Shown one piece after another: positions 17,254 to 27,630 of a stretch of DNA of 64,000 bases. The number at the start of each line of letters is the position of its first letter. The first letter of the stretch is position 1. Under the pieces are notes generated by a model that saw nothing but the letters and a program-made list of their open reading frames with translations, was not told the DNA's origin and ran no database searches. Position numbers and translations under genes: made by a program. This DNA is from CBDBCU01 sp965242615 (lineage in GTDB: Bacteria; Chloroflexota; Dehalococcoidia; Lucifugimonadales; UBA3495), in contig CBDESR010000005.1 of assembly GCA_965242615.1 (NCBI GenBank), positions 1,674,001-1,738,000 on the forward strand, written 5' to 3'.

Positions 17254-17298
17254 CAAAGCCGCGCCCAATTCGCCGGAAATGGCCTTTATTTGGCATAA
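17200..17298 (+). pseudogene. glmU 5' fragment
   Basis: ATG 17200 opens MDTQQWAGIIMAAGAGRR, the same N-terminus as the complete glmU at 23317-24690, then diverges and stops at 17298 after 32 codons. It keeps the AGGAG ribosome site. It is part of the inverted duplication and lies just upstream of dnaG. Confidence 0.8.
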
Positions 17299-17313
17299 CA
17301 TTTATGTTATAAT
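17295..17313 (+). promoter_or_regulatory. dnaG-rpoD -10 region overlapping a perfect palindrome
   Basis: ATAACAT-TT-ATGTTAT (17295-17310) is a perfect 7 bp inverted repeat, and TATAAT (17308-17313) overlaps its right arm. The position, ~50 bp before dnaG, fits a promoter with an overlapping operator. The -35 is weak. Confidence 0.5.
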
Positions 17314-17362
17314 TGCTACATTAGCCCTCTTGCGCCCATTTTCCAGTCTGGCGGTTAGTGAA

Positions 17363-19231
17363 ATGACGGTAGTTGACGACATCAAAAGCCGCCTGGACAT
17401 TATGGATGTAGTTTCCGCCTATGTGCCTTTGCAGCATTCCGGGCGAAACTTCAAGGCCAACTGCCCCTTTCACCAGGAACGCACCCCCTCTTTTTATGTC
17501 CAACCCGACCGCCAGGCTTGGCGTTGCTTTGGGGCCTGCGCCACCGGCGGCGATGTCTTTTCCTTCATTATGAAGGCGGAAAACCTTGAGTTCGCCGAAG
17601 TTCTGCAAAAGTTGGCGGACCAGACCGGGATTGCCCTGCCCACCCGGGAGCGGCGGGAGGAGCTGGATATTGCCTACCGCATTAACGAGGCGGCCCGGGA
17701 TTACTTTCAGCGTTGCTTGGCGTCCGACCGGGGCGCCGCAACCCGGGATTATCTGGCCGGGCGGGGCCTTTCCCCGGCCAGCATTGCGAAGTTCGAGTTG
17801 GGCCTCAGCCCTCGGGACGGGCAAGCCCTCTTTGACTATCTGACCCGGCAGGATTTCCGCCCGCAACAGTTGCTGCAAGCCGGCATTATTCACGAAAGCC
17901 GCGGCGGGGGCTATCGGGACGCCTTTCGCGGCCGGCTGATGATTCCCATTCGCAACGGGGCAGGCAACTTGGGCGGGTTCGGCAGCCGGGCTTTGGATGC
18001 TGAAACTACCCCCAAGTATCTGAACACCGCCCGCACTCCGGTTTTTGACAAAGGGCGCACTCTCTACGCCCTCTATCTGGCTAAAGAGGCAGCCCGGGGC
18101 GACGGGCTGGTCATCGTCGAGGGCTATATGGACGCCATTATGGCCCACCAGCACGGCTACGCCAATGTGGTAGCGTCGATGGGTACTGCCTTGACCGAAC
18201 AGCAGGTCGCCGAAGTGCGTCGGCTCACCGGCCGGGTAACTATGGCTCTGGACGCTGACGCCGCCGGCCGGCAAGCCACTTTACGCAGTCTGGAATCCTC
18301 CTGGCAGGTCTTTCAGCAGCGGGAAGGCAGCCGCGCCCGGACCGCCACGCCCTCCCAGCGGCCCAACGACTTGGACTTGCGGATCGCCGTTTTGACCGGC
18401 GGCAAAGACCCGGACGAAATTATCCGCCAATCCCCGGAATCTTGGGCAGAAGTGGTCAGCGGCAGCGTACCGCTCTTTGACTACTTGCTGCCTACCCTGT
18501 CCACTCTGGTGGACATCAACGCCCCCCAAGGCAAGGCGCGGGTAGTGGAATGGCTGCGGCCCTTTATATTTTCGGTACGGGAACCGATTCAGCAAGACCA
18601 TTACCGGCAGAAGTTGGCCGACCATTTGTCGATAAGTGCCGACGCGTTGCGGGCCAGCCTGAGCCGCCCCTTGGCGACGCCCCGGGCGGCCAACCCGGGC
18701 CCGGCTCGAGGCGGCGCAAGCCCGGAAAGAAATTCGGTATTCGCCGCCCTGAACCGCGACCCCTTGGAGGATTACTGCCTGGCTCTGCTGTTGCAGCACT
18801 CGGACTTGGCGGAAATAGTTTTAGAGGAATCCAACTTGCCGGAGGATTACTTCCGCCGCCCGGAAAACCGGGAAATCTACACTCGGCTGCATCAATCCTG
18901 GGCCGAAGCGCCGGAGTTTCCGGTGCCCCAGGATGCCCTGCTGCCGGCAGTCCGGGAGCGGGTGCCGGCAGCCCTGCTGGAACATCTGGAAGCCTTGGCC
19001 GCCCGGAAACTGCCGCCCTTGCCGGAACCCCGCGGCCGGGTTGCCGATTTCCGTCAGGTAACGCTGAAACTCGAGGAACGGCACTTGATAGACTTGAAAC
19101 AGTCGGAGACGGCTTTTTTTGCGGATGATGCGGCCGAAGCCGTGGCGGCCGCGGAGCAAGCCGTTCTCGAAATCAACCGGAAAATCAAAACCAACCATCA
19201 CCAGCGGCGGGAACAAGCCCGCAACTGCTGA
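17363..19231 (+). CDS. dnaG: DNA primase DnaG
   Basis: 622 residues from ATG 17363. The CHC2 zinc ribbon uses C34, H37, C55 and C59; the last pair is spaced CFGAC rather than the usual CFGC, one residue longer. The TOPRIM region has VEGYMDAIMAHQHGY (catalytic Glu), ASMGTALTEQQ and ALDADAAGRQA (DxD-type metal site). The C-terminal part matches the DnaB-binding domain in length. It makes RNA primers at the fork. rpoD follows 44 bp downstream, the classical macromolecular-synthesis pair. A frame extending upstream to 17192 crosses the duplicated repeat and was rejected. Confidence 0.96.
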   Translation: MTVVDDIKSRLDIMDVVSAYVPLQHSGRNFKANCPFHQERTPSFYVQPDRQAWRCFGACATGGDVFSFIMKAENLEFAEVLQKLADQTGIALPTRERREELDIAYRINEAARDYFQRCLASDRGAATRDYLAGRGLSPASIAKFELGLSPRDGQALFDYLTRQDFRPQQLLQAGIIHESRGGGYRDAFRGRLMIPIRNGAGNLGGFGSRALDAETTPKYLNTARTPVFDKGRTLYALYLAKEAARGDGLVIVEGYMDAIMAHQHGYANVVASMGTALTEQQVAEVRRLTGRVTMALDADAAGRQATLRSLESSWQVFQQREGSRARTATPSQRPNDLDLRIAVLTGGKDPDEIIRQSPESWAEVVSGSVPLFDYLLPTLSTLVDINAPQGKARVVEWLRPFIFSVREPIQQDHYRQKLADHLSISADALRASLSRPLATPRAANPGPARGGASPERNSVFAALNRDPLEDYCLALLLQHSDLAEIVLEESNLPEDYFRRPENREIYTRLHQSWAEAPEFPVPQDALLPAVRERVPAALLEHLEALAARKLPPLPEPRGRVADFRQVTLKLEERHLIDLKQSETAFFADDAAEAVAAAEQAVLEINRKIKTNHHQRREQARNC

Positions 19232-19275
19232 ACCGTCGCAGCCCTTTAATCTCGCTAAGGGGGTAGCATACATCT

Positions 19276-21027
<1,752 letters not shown>

Positions 21028-21065
21028 CCGGCCGGCAACCGCCGCCAGACCCGGTAACGCCTTGC

Positions 21066-21094
21066 GCCGCCCGGTGGATTACCCACCGGGCGGC
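21066..21094 (+). terminator. Strong hairpin terminator after rpoD
   Basis: A perfect 12 bp stem (GCCGCCCGGTGG with its complement) with a 5-base loop is followed by TGCCTTTC. Confidence 0.8.
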
Positions 21095-21160
21095 TGCCTT
21101 TCATCCCGAAATCGGGCGCAAAACTGCGGCAAAATCGTCAATAGAGCTACCCGATTTACC

Positions 21161-21190
21161 TTGCAACTTAGCAAAATCCGGTGCTACACT
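21161..21190 (+). promoter_or_regulatory. Promoter of the small zinc-ribbon gene
   Basis: TTGCAA (21161-21166), 18 bp, TACACT (21185-21190), ~33 bp before the GTG start. Confidence 0.5.
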
Positions 21191-21222
21191 GCCAGCCATC
21201 TGCTATGGAGGGAGGTGATTTC

Positions 21223-21435
21223 GTGGGCGAATTGTCGATGCCCAAGTGCCTCAAGTGCAACGAGGGCCAACTGGTGCCGCTTTCCGATTATGGTGGCCAG
21301 GGGGCTGCGGTGCATTACAAGGCGTGGGTCTGTATCAATCCGGGCTGCGGGTTTAACATCAAAATCCGCAACGGCGACATCTACCTGAACGAGCCGATTA
21401 CGCCCGGCGGTATGGGTACCAGCCGTTCCCGCTAA
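21223..21435 (+). CDS. Small zinc-ribbon protein, function unknown
   Basis: 70 residues from GTG 21223, which is preceded by GGGAGGTGATTTC, an almost perfect anti-16S match. Cys pairs CLKC (residues ~8-11) and CINPGC (~38-43) could hold one zinc; between them is a glycine-rich loop, and after them NIKIRNGDIYLNEPI. The strong start and own promoter suggest high expression. I do not recognise a named family. It lies between rpoD and a membrane-protein gene. Confidence 0.7.
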   Translation: MGELSMPKCLKCNEGQLVPLSDYGGQGAAVHYKAWVCINPGCGFNIKIRNGDIYLNEPITPGGMGTSRSR

Positions 21436-21582
21436 CCGGCCGGCAGCGTCAAGGCCGGCGCGGGAGTCCTTTCCGATTGGGGCCGTCGGGCGGCGGTAGG
21501 GAGTTCCGGGAAGGATGGTTTGCTCAGGCTTTCCCAACAGCAATTATCCCTTTCAGTATCTCTATTCCGGGTGGTGCGGCGT

Positions 21583-21984
21583 ATGGAAGCGGGTTACGAC
21601 TACACTCTCCTTGGTATCCAACCCCGGCGGCGCCCTTGGACTGCGCCGGCTCTGTTCTTGGCGGTTCTGGCCTTGGCGCTGCTGACCGCCGGCGGGGCTT
21701 ACTACGGCTATGCGGCGCAAGCCCAAGCCGACGCGTCGTCACCGGCGCTGCTGGCTGAAACCGCCGCCAACCCGGCTACGGCGGCCCGGCTGACGGATGA
21801 CACCGTCCGTCAGCCGGCAGCCCGGCCGGCCGGGCTGCAAACCGCGGCCATTGCCGGCCAGCAGTTGTATCCCGGAGGCCGCGCCCAAGTTGACCACTGG
21901 GTCAATCCCTTGGCCTACGAACCGGAGCAAGGCAAGCCCGATACATCCTTCCGCTGGTGGGCCGGGAGCGGCGCCCGGGAATAG
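21583..21984 (+). CDS. Single-pass membrane protein, function unknown
   Basis: 133 residues if ATG 21583 (after GGGTGGTG) is used; the frame is open to 21520. A basic start (GIQPRRRPW) precedes one span (APALFLAVLALALLTAGGAYYGY), then an Ala-rich extracytoplasmic stretch and a C-terminal part with QQLYPGGRAQVDHWVNPLAYEPE. Size and layout recall the N-terminal anchor region of sortase-like proteins, but no catalytic Cys follows, so that is only a suggestion. A terminator follows. Confidence 0.55.
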   Translation: MEAGYDYTLLGIQPRRRPWTAPALFLAVLALALLTAGGAYYGYAAQAQADASSPALLAETAANPATAARLTDDTVRQPAARPAGLQTAAIAGQQLYPGGRAQVDHWVNPLAYEPEQGKPDTSFRWWAGSGARE

Positions 21985-22012
21985 CCTTACCGGGTGTTGG
22001 GCGGCAAAACTT

Positions 22013-22035
22013 GGGGCGGGTTGCTAACCCGCCCC
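22013..22035. terminator. Hairpin terminator between convergent genes
   Basis: GGGGCGGGTT, loop GCT, AACCCGCCCC, then GGTTTACTGTTG. Confidence 0.75.
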
Positions 22036-22073
22036 GGTTTACTGTTGTTGATGGGGTGTAGCGGCGACCGGGA

Positions 22074-23294
22074 CTAGCTAGTCCCGGTCTCTTTTCCGTT
22101 TTCCCGGTTTTTGGGGTGCAGGTGCAGGCGTTGGATACGGCGGCCGCGCACCGCCGTTATTACAATGCTCAACTGCTCGGTTTCTACTTGGTCGCCGATT
22201 TCGGGCATTCGGCCCAAGGTAGTATAGACATAGCCGCCAATGGTGTCGGCATCCTCATTATCCAGGTGGATATTGAACAATTCCTCGACCACATCGGTGG
22301 TAACGCCGGCGCTGACCAGAGCGGAACCGTCGAGTTGGGGCGCAACTTCCGGCTCCTCGCTGCTGGAAAATTCGTCCTCGATTTCGCCGACGATTTCCTC
22401 GAGCAAATCCTCCATAGTAATCAGCCCTTCGGTGCCGCCGTACTCGTCGACGACGATAGCCATTTGGACGGCTTTTTGCTGAATTTCCTCGAGCAAGTCG
22501 TCGAGGCGTTTGTTTTCCGGGATGAAATAGGCCGGGTGTATCTGCACTTCGCGCAGGGTCATCTGCTCCAAGTTGGCATTGGAAAAGTGTTTGAGAAGTT
22601 CGAGGGAGTGGACAATGCCGATGATGTGGTCGATGGATTCCGCGTACACCGGAATGCGGGTGTGGCCGCTCTGGATGATGGGGTTCACGGCTTCCCGGAG
22701 GGGGGTGTTGACTTCCAGGGCGACCATATCGAGGCGGGGAATCATTATTTCGTGGGCGGTAGTGTCGTCGAGGCGGATGATGGAACGGAGCATCGCCCGG
22801 TCGCGGTGGTCGAGGTTTTCCAGTTCCGCTTCGGTGATTTCGAGGTTTTCCGGGGGCGTTTCAAGGGCGGCCGCGCTGCCGTTGCCGTTGGGCGGGTCGG
22901 ACGCGGCCGGGCGTCTAGCTTGTCCGTTGCCCCGACGCAACAAGGCGAGGGCGGGACGGGAACAGGCCGTGGCCAAGGCCGGGCGGCGTTGGGCCAGCAG
23001 GGCAGCCAAGCGGTGAATGACGGTCAGCCCGACCAGCAGGGCAAGGGCAAGGATTAACCGGTAACCCCCGGTCAAGCCGGGAAGGTCTTGCGCCAAATAA
23101 AAGCCGGCAACGGCCAAGGCAATGACACAAGCGTATTTAAGGGGAGCGAGGACATACCAAGCCCGTTGGGTCGGCGCGCCTTCCCGCAGCAGCCCCCCGC
23201 CGTTGCCGCCGGCGTTTTCCGCCAGGCACAGCCAAGCGAACAGGGACAGGAACCCGATGAAGGTTAATAATGGCGGTAAACTGTCAGTATCCAA
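22074..23294 (-). CDS. HlyC/CorC-family CBS-domain membrane protein
   Basis: 406 residues. Two or more hydrophobic segments occupy residues 1-115, shorter than the usual DUF21 region. Then come paired CBS domains: MIPRLDMVALEVNTPLREA..GHTRIPVYAESIDHIIGIV and VDEYGGTEGLITMEDLLEEIVGEI, and a C-terminal CorC_HlyC transporter-associated domain ending VITAVRGRRIQRLHL. Members are linked to Mg2+/Co2+ efflux or nucleotide-sensing gating. It starts 22 bp after glmU on the same strand, so the two are probably cotranscribed. Confidence 0.85.
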   Translation of the reverse strand: MDTDSLPPLLTFIGFLSLFAWLCLAENAGGNGGGLLREGAPTQRAWYVLAPLKYACVIALAVAGFYLAQDLPGLTGGYRLILALALLVGLTVIHRLAALLAQRRPALATACSRPALALLRRGNGQARRPAASDPPNGNGSAAALETPPENLEITEAELENLDHRDRAMLRSIIRLDDTTAHEIMIPRLDMVALEVNTPLREAVNPIIQSGHTRIPVYAESIDHIIGIVHSLELLKHFSNANLEQMTLREVQIHPAYFIPENKRLDDLLEEIQQKAVQMAIVVDEYGGTEGLITMEDLLEEIVGEIEDEFSSSEEPEVAPQLDGSALVSAGVTTDVVEELFNIHLDNEDADTIGGYVYTTLGRMPEIGDQVETEQLSIVITAVRGRRIQRLHLHPKNRENGKETGTS

Positions 23295-23316
23295 TGGTTA
23301 TCGCTGGTTGCCGGGG

Positions 23317-24690
23317 TTAGGTTTTCCGGTCGGGCCGGGGTTTCTTTTCCCTTATTGTAGCAGGAACGCCGACCCCGAGTAAAGCGGCCGGGATGTCTTT
23401 AGTTACGACTGTTCCGGCGCCGGTGGCGGCGTCGGGGCCAACGGTTACCGGGGCCACCAACATTGTATCACACCCGATAAAGGCGCGGTCGCCAATGGTA
23501 GTGGGCTGCTTGTCCTGGCCGTCGAAGTTGCAGGTGACGGTTCCGGCGCCGATGTTGACCTGCGCGCCAATGTCAGCGTCGCCGAGGTAGCAGAAATGGC
23601 CGGCCAGAGTGCCGGGGCCGATTTGGCTATCCTTGACTTCGACAAAGTTGCCGAGGTGGACGCCGGCGGCGATGCGGGAGCCGGGGCGGAGGTGGCTGAA
23701 GGGGCCGAGGTCCGAATCGGCTTCCATAACGGAATCCTCGACCATTGACGCGGTGATGCGGCAGCGGTCGCCGATTTGGGAGTTTTGGATTACCGAGTTG
23801 GGGCCGATTACGCAGTCGGCGCCGATTTGGGTATTGCTGAGGAGCATAACGCCGGGGCGAATGATGGTATCGATGCCGATGGTAACGGCGGCGTCAATGA
23901 ATGTGGATGCCGGGTCCTGGATGGTGACGCCGGCGCGCATCCAGTGGCGGCAAAGCTGGTCGCGGCGGATGGTTTCGACCATTGCCAACTGCTCCCGGTC
24001 GTTGACGCCAAAGATTCCCTCGGGGTCATCACTGGGGATGGCGGCGATGGGATCGCCTTGCCCGGCGGCGATGGCAACCAGGTCGGTGATGTATTTTTCG
24101 CCGTTGGCACGGGTGGGCAAACGGTCCAGGGTAGTTGCCAGCCAGTCCCGGTTGCAGCAATAGACGCCGGCGTTGACTTCGGCCGGGTGAAAGCCGGTTC
24201 TTTCCTCCTCAGTGGCTTCGACGATGTCGATGATTTGGCCGGTTTCGTTGCGGTGGATTCGCCCCAAGTCGGGGGCCAGCATATCGGGAGCGGAGAGGAG
24301 GGTCATCGCGTTGTCTTGGGCGAGATGCTGCTCCGTCAACTGGCGCACCGATTCGGGCCGCAGCAGGGGCGAATCGCTGCCCAGCACAATCAGCCGCTGG
24401 GCCGAGTCGTCCAGAGCGGCGATGGCCTGGGCGGCGGCGTCTCCGGTGCCTAGCGGCGTGGGCTGGGTTACATAGTCCACCGCGTCCCCCAACAGTTCGC
24501 GGATGGGGTCGGCGTTGGCCGGGGAGACCACGACCAAGATGGGGCTGACGCCCAAGGCTTGCAGGAGTTCCACCGGGTAGCGGATAAGTTCCTTGCCGCA
24601 AACCTGATGCAGGGGCTTGGGACGGCGGGAGTTCATCCGACGCCCGACTCCGGCAGCCATAATGATTCCGGCCCACTGCTGCGTATCCAT
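23317..24690 (-). CDS. glmU: Bifunctional UDP-GlcNAc pyrophosphorylase / GlcN-1-P acetyltransferase GlmU
   Basis: 457 residues from ATG 24690 (GGAG nearby). N-terminal nucleotidyltransferase: IIMAAGVGRRMNSRRPKPLH (the family's GxGTRM reads GVGRRM), GSDSPLLRPESV and EVNAGVYCC. C-terminal left-handed helix repeats from ~250 (hexads such as IGADCVIGPNSVI, IGPGTLAGHFCYLGD), then NFDGQDKQPTTIGDRAFIGC and an acetyl-CoA site GAGTVVTKDIP. It makes UDP-N-acetylglucosamine for peptidoglycan. A truncated copy of its first codons lies at 17200. corC follows in the same operon. Confidence 0.95.
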   Translation of the reverse strand: MDTQQWAGIIMAAGVGRRMNSRRPKPLHQVCGKELIRYPVELLQALGVSPILVVVSPANADPIRELLGDAVDYVTQPTPLGTGDAAAQAIAALDDSAQRLIVLGSDSPLLRPESVRQLTEQHLAQDNAMTLLSAPDMLAPDLGRIHRNETGQIIDIVEATEEERTGFHPAEVNAGVYCCNRDWLATTLDRLPTRANGEKYITDLVAIAAGQGDPIAAIPSDDPEGIFGVNDREQLAMVETIRRDQLCRHWMRAGVTIQDPASTFIDAAVTIGIDTIIRPGVMLLSNTQIGADCVIGPNSVIQNSQIGDRCRITASMVEDSVMEADSDLGPFSHLRPGSRIAAGVHLGNFVEVKDSQIGPGTLAGHFCYLGDADIGAQVNIGAGTVTCNFDGQDKQPTTIGDRAFIGCDTMLVAPVTVGPDAATGAGTVVTKDIPAALLGVGVPATIREKKPRPDRKT

Positions 24691-25012
24691 AGGGGTAACT
24701 CCTTTCGCTGCCGGGATTTGACAGACTGTTAGGGTCAAGGCAAAATGGAGCGGCTCAGCCCGGTTATTGGCGTCAATTATACCATATTCGGCGGGCATGG
24801 CGGCGTTTTATGGCAGACCTTACTGACGGGGATATTCTGGCTTTGGCCCGGGCGTCCGGGGTGGACCTTCCGCCGGAGCTGCTGGCGGAAGTGGGCTACA
24901 GCTTGAACGGGGTTCTGGAGGCGTTGGAGCAGGCGGCGGCGGCAACGCCCGGATTGGCGGATGTGGAACCGCTACCCATCATCATGCCGCCGCCGGCGAA
25001 CCAGTCCTAGGC
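24637..25012. repeat. Inverted duplication, copy B (AtzG-like gene plus glmU start)
   Basis: Inverted partner of 16878-17253. The ~7.4 kb between the copies carries dnaG, rpoD, two small genes, corC and glmU. Here the glmU side is intact and the amidase is absent. Confidence 0.88.
24810..25010 (+). CDS. Second copy of the GatC/AtzG-like small protein
   Basis: 66 residues, differing from the copy at 16880-17080 only at residue 26 (Ala for Thr) and residue 59 (Met for Leu). It is divergent from glmU and followed after 124 bp by a convergent SPFH gene, with no amidase next to it. It may serve the distant amidase or be a passive by-product of the duplication. The near-identity means either recent duplication or gene conversion between the copies. 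Confidence 0.6.
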   Translation: MADLTDGDILALARASGVDLPPELLAEVGYSLNGVLEALEQAAAATPGLADVEPLPIIMPPPANQS

Positions 25013-25134
25013 GTGTCGATATTCAGAAAACTCCGGTAGGAAACCGGACAAATTTGCGGCGATTCAGCGGCGGGGACGGGGTTGCATCGATACGCCTAAT
25101 GCTCCGCCGCCGGTGAATGTCCACACGCCTTGGG

Positions 25135-26121
25135 TTAAACTTCATTGGCGGGGGCATCCGGGATTGCGCTTTCCATCCGGGTGACGGAGCGGACGCTGTC
25201 AAAGCGGGAGAGGGTTTCCGGGACAATGACCAGTTTGGCATTGGGGGCCGTGCCGAGGGTACGCAATGCCTGAATTTGCTCGTATTTGAGGGCGGCGTCG
25301 ACATCGTCGCCCAAGTTGCGGAGGGTTGAATACATTGCGGCTACGCCCTGGGCGCGCAGTTCCTCGGCGGCTTTTTCGCCCTCGGCCTTGGCGATGATGG
25401 CGTATTTTTCGGCGTCGGCCAGGGTGCGCTGGGCGGCGCTTTCGGATTCTGCCCCCTGCCGTTTGGCGTCGGCTTCGACTACATACTGCTGCCGGGCGGC
25501 TTCGGCGCGCAGCTCTGCCGTCCGCCGTTCCGCCTCGGCCAATTCGACATTGGCCCGCCGTTCATTCATTGCCCGCTCGACTTCTGCCGACACCCGTATC
25601 GACTGAATTTCGACATAGATGATACTGATGCCCCAGCGTTGGGCTTGTTCGGACACCCGCTCTTTCATCCCGGCGGTAATGGTCTCCCGTCCCGTAATCA
25701 CCTCCTGCAAAGTCAGAGTTCCGATAATGGCGCGGAGGGCGGAAATGGTGGCGCTGGCAATCCCGGCTTCCGGATTTTTGACCTCGGTAATCATCTGTCC
25801 CGGGTCGGTAATCTTATAAACCACTACCGGCGCCACGGTAACTACCGAACTGTCGGCAGTGATGCACTGTTCCGGGGAGATGGTATTTACCTGGTCGCGG
25901 AGGTCAATGGGGGTTCCCTCTGGGGGCAATAGGTTAAAGCCGACGAAGCCGAACCCGGGACCGCGCATCCCGGCAAAACGCCCCGAAATGTGAAACACCG
26001 CTACCCGCTCGTAGTCCCGCAGACGGTAGAACCGATTCCGTCCCATAAACAGCATAAGGGCTGCTCCCGCTGCCAGGGTCAGAACGAGGATTAACGCCGC
26101 TGCTAAAATCAGGTTGTCCAT
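25135..26121 (-). CDS. SPFH/Band 7 (stomatin-like) membrane protein
   Basis: 328 residues, ATG 26121 after GGAGGCGCGGCC. One N-terminal span (LILAAALILVLTLAAGAALMLF) is followed by the Band 7 domain: YRLRDYERVAVFHISGRF, VVVYKITDP, LRAIIGTLTLQEVITGRETI, WGISIIYVEIQSIRV. A long Ala/Glu-rich coiled coil (~185-270) precedes the tail. Stomatin-like proteins form membrane-associated oligomers. No NfeD partner gene is adjacent. Confidence 0.88.
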   Translation of the reverse strand: MDNLILAAALILVLTLAAGAALMLFMGRNRFYRLRDYERVAVFHISGRFAGMRGPGFGFVGFNLLPPEGTPIDLRDQVNTISPEQCITADSSVVTVAPVVVYKITDPGQMITEVKNPEAGIASATISALRAIIGTLTLQEVITGRETITAGMKERVSEQAQRWGISIIYVEIQSIRVSAEVERAMNERRANVELAEAERRTAELRAEAARQQYVVEADAKRQGAESESAAQRTLADAEKYAIIAKAEGEKAAEELRAQGVAAMYSTLRNLGDDVDAALKYEQIQALRTLGTAPNAKLVIVPETLSRFDSVRSVTRMESAIPDAPANEV

Positions 26122-26155
26122 GGGCCGCGCCTCCGGGTGTAGTGGGAATAAACGG

Positions 26156-26208
26156 CGCCGGCCGGGCTCGACTTTCCGATTTATCGGAAAAGCCAGACCC
26201 GGCCGGCG
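26156..26208. terminator. Long two-part hairpin after sodN
   Basis: CGCCGGCCGGG (26156-26166) pairs with 26198-26208, and an inner TTTCCGAT/ATCGGAAA stem sits in the loop. It lies between the SPFH start and the sodN stop, positioned to end the sodN transcript. Confidence 0.6.
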
Positions 26209-26233
26209 TTATTGCTGGGAAAGGGTTGCCGCT

Positions 26234-26701
26234 TTAAGCGCCGTAGCGGGCGGCGGCGTTGGGGTCGCTGTATTCGACGCCTTTGGTGGCCCAAAAGGCG
26301 GTGGCGATGTTGTCTACCGCGGCGACCAGTTCCTCGCAGGCGGCCACATCGACGGTTTGGCGGCAGCGGCCGGCCAGTTTCAGGGCGGCGTTAAAGGAGC
26401 CGTGGAGGTCGAAGCCTTCGGGCAAGTTGGGCCAAGCGTAATCGGCCCAGAGAATCCGCAACTCGCGCTTGCAGACTTCGGCGTGTTCCTCTTTGACGGC
26501 CACGTAGCGGGTGATGGTGTTGGCGAAGGTGCGGATGGCGTCGGTGTCGTCGCCGGCGGGTTCGAGGCTCTGGATGCGCAGGACCATTTTCTGGACGGTC
26601 TGGGCGGCGATTTTGGCGGCGATGGGGTCGTAGATGCCGCAGGGGATGTCGCAGTGGGCGGCGGCGGTGGCCGGTTTGAACCAGGGGAGCGGGTTAAACA
26701 T
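26234..26701 (-). CDS. sodN: Nickel-containing superoxide dismutase
   Basis: 155 residues. After a 15-residue leader (MFNPLPWFKPATAAA) comes HCDIPCGIYDP, the nickel-hook motif: after leader removal His1, Cys2 and Cys6 bind nickel. The remaining four-helix bundle has a KEEHAEVCKREL segment typical of the family, and mature length (~140) fits the longer, cyanobacterial/marine-type NiSOD. The enzyme removes superoxide in the cytosol. No SodX maturation peptidase gene is adjacent. It is the last gene of the fur-VOC-sodN run, which suggests metal-responsive control. Confidence 0.93.
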   Translation of the reverse strand: MFNPLPWFKPATAAAHCDIPCGIYDPIAAKIAAQTVQKMVLRIQSLEPAGDDTDAIRTFANTITRYVAVKEEHAEVCKRELRILWADYAWPNLPEGFDLHGSFNAALKLAGRCRQTVDVAACEELVAAVDNIATAFWATKGVEYSDPNAAARYGA

Positions 26702-26795
26702 TGTTGCCCTTCCTTTTCCGTTTAAGTTTAGCCCGGCGGCGCCGGGCCGGGTAAAGATTACCGGAAAAGCGGCGGCGGCGCAACCCTGGCGGCGG

Positions 26796-27155
26796 CTAGG
26801 GGAATTGGAGGAGTTGCAGGATGTTGCCGTCCGGGTCTTGAAAGGTGGCGACCCAGCCGCCCCAGTGTTCCTGCTCCGGGGGACGGAGGAACGGTACGCC
26901 GGCGGCGCTGAGCCGGTGGTGTTCGGCGTGGATGTCGTCAACTTGCAGGTGCGGCATCAGGCGATAGGGGTCTTGGGCCGAGCCGGATACCCGACTATGC
27001 AAGCCGATGTTGAAGCGCATATTTTCGCCCAACTGAAAGGCGATAAAGTCGCCGTGGTTGGAATGGAGCGGCAAATGCAGCAGGTCGTGGTAGAAGCGAA
27101 ACAGCCGCTCCAGGTCGTCAGTCCAGAGGGTAATGCCCACTACGGCGGTAATCAT
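26796..27155 (-). CDS. VOC (glyoxalase/bleomycin-resistance) family protein
   Basis: 119 residues from ATG 27155: MITAVVGITLWTDDLERLFR is the first beta-alpha unit; FNIGLHSRV, PHLQVDDIHAEHHRL and FQDPDGNILQLLQFP complete two VOC modules. The last motif supplies a probable metal-binding Glu replaced by Gln here. Reaction unknown. It sits between the fur-like gene (25 bp gap) and sodN (94 bp gap), all on the same strand. Confidence 0.82.
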   Translation of the reverse strand: MITAVVGITLWTDDLERLFRFYHDLLHLPLHSNHGDFIAFQLGENMRFNIGLHSRVSGSAQDPYRLMPHLQVDDIHAEHHRLSAAGVPFLRPPEQEHWGGWVATFQDPDGNILQLLQFP

Positions 27156-27180
27156 TTGATGGGTTGCTCCGGGTTGATGG

Positions 27181-27630
27181 TTAAGCCGGGGCGGTTTCCG
27201 GTTGGGCGCGGTCGGCGGCGCAGCGTTGGCACCAGCCGTGAAAGTCCACCCGCTGCCAGGCGACGGCGAAGTTGGACTGTTGGGCAATCAGATCTTTCAG
27301 CCGGATTACGGCGTCCTGGCCGAGGTCGGTATCCACCACATTGCCGCAGCGGATGCAGACCAGGTTGACGTGCGGTTCGAGGTTGGATTCGTAGCGGGAG
27401 AGTTTGGCGAAGGGCAGTTCCTGAATCAGCCCGCTTTTTTCGAGGACGCCGAGGGTGGAGTAGATGGTGGCGAGGGTCAGCGAGGGGAAGTGGTCGCGGA
27501 CCCGTTCGTAAATCTGCTGCACCGAGGGATGGTCGGTGGAGTTGAGGACGGCTTCGGCGATGGCGAGGCGTTGGGGGGTGACCCGGACGCCGCCATCGCG
27601 CAGCCGGGCGACCAGTTCTTGCTGGGTCAT
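27181..27630 (-). CDS. Fur-family metal/peroxide regulator (possible nickel regulator of sodN)
   Basis: 149 residues, ATG 27630. The winged helix includes RVTPQRLAIAEAVLNSTDHPS and LATIYSTLGVLEKSGLI. Two structural zinc pairs are visible: CIRC and WCQRC. The sensing loop reads LEPHVNLVC, where classical Fur/PerR has H-x-H before the Cys pair; one His is replaced by Asn, so the metal site differs from iron Fur. Being first in a run that ends in sodN, it could act like the Streptomyces Nur regulator (inference from context). Confidence 0.88.
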   Translation of the reverse strand: MTQQELVARLRDGGVRVTPQRLAIAEAVLNSTDHPSVQQIYERVRDHFPSLTLATIYSTLGVLEKSGLIQELPFAKLSRYESNLEPHVNLVCIRCGNVVDTDLGQDAVIRLKDLIAQQSNFAVAWQRVDFHGWCQRCAADRAQPETAPA

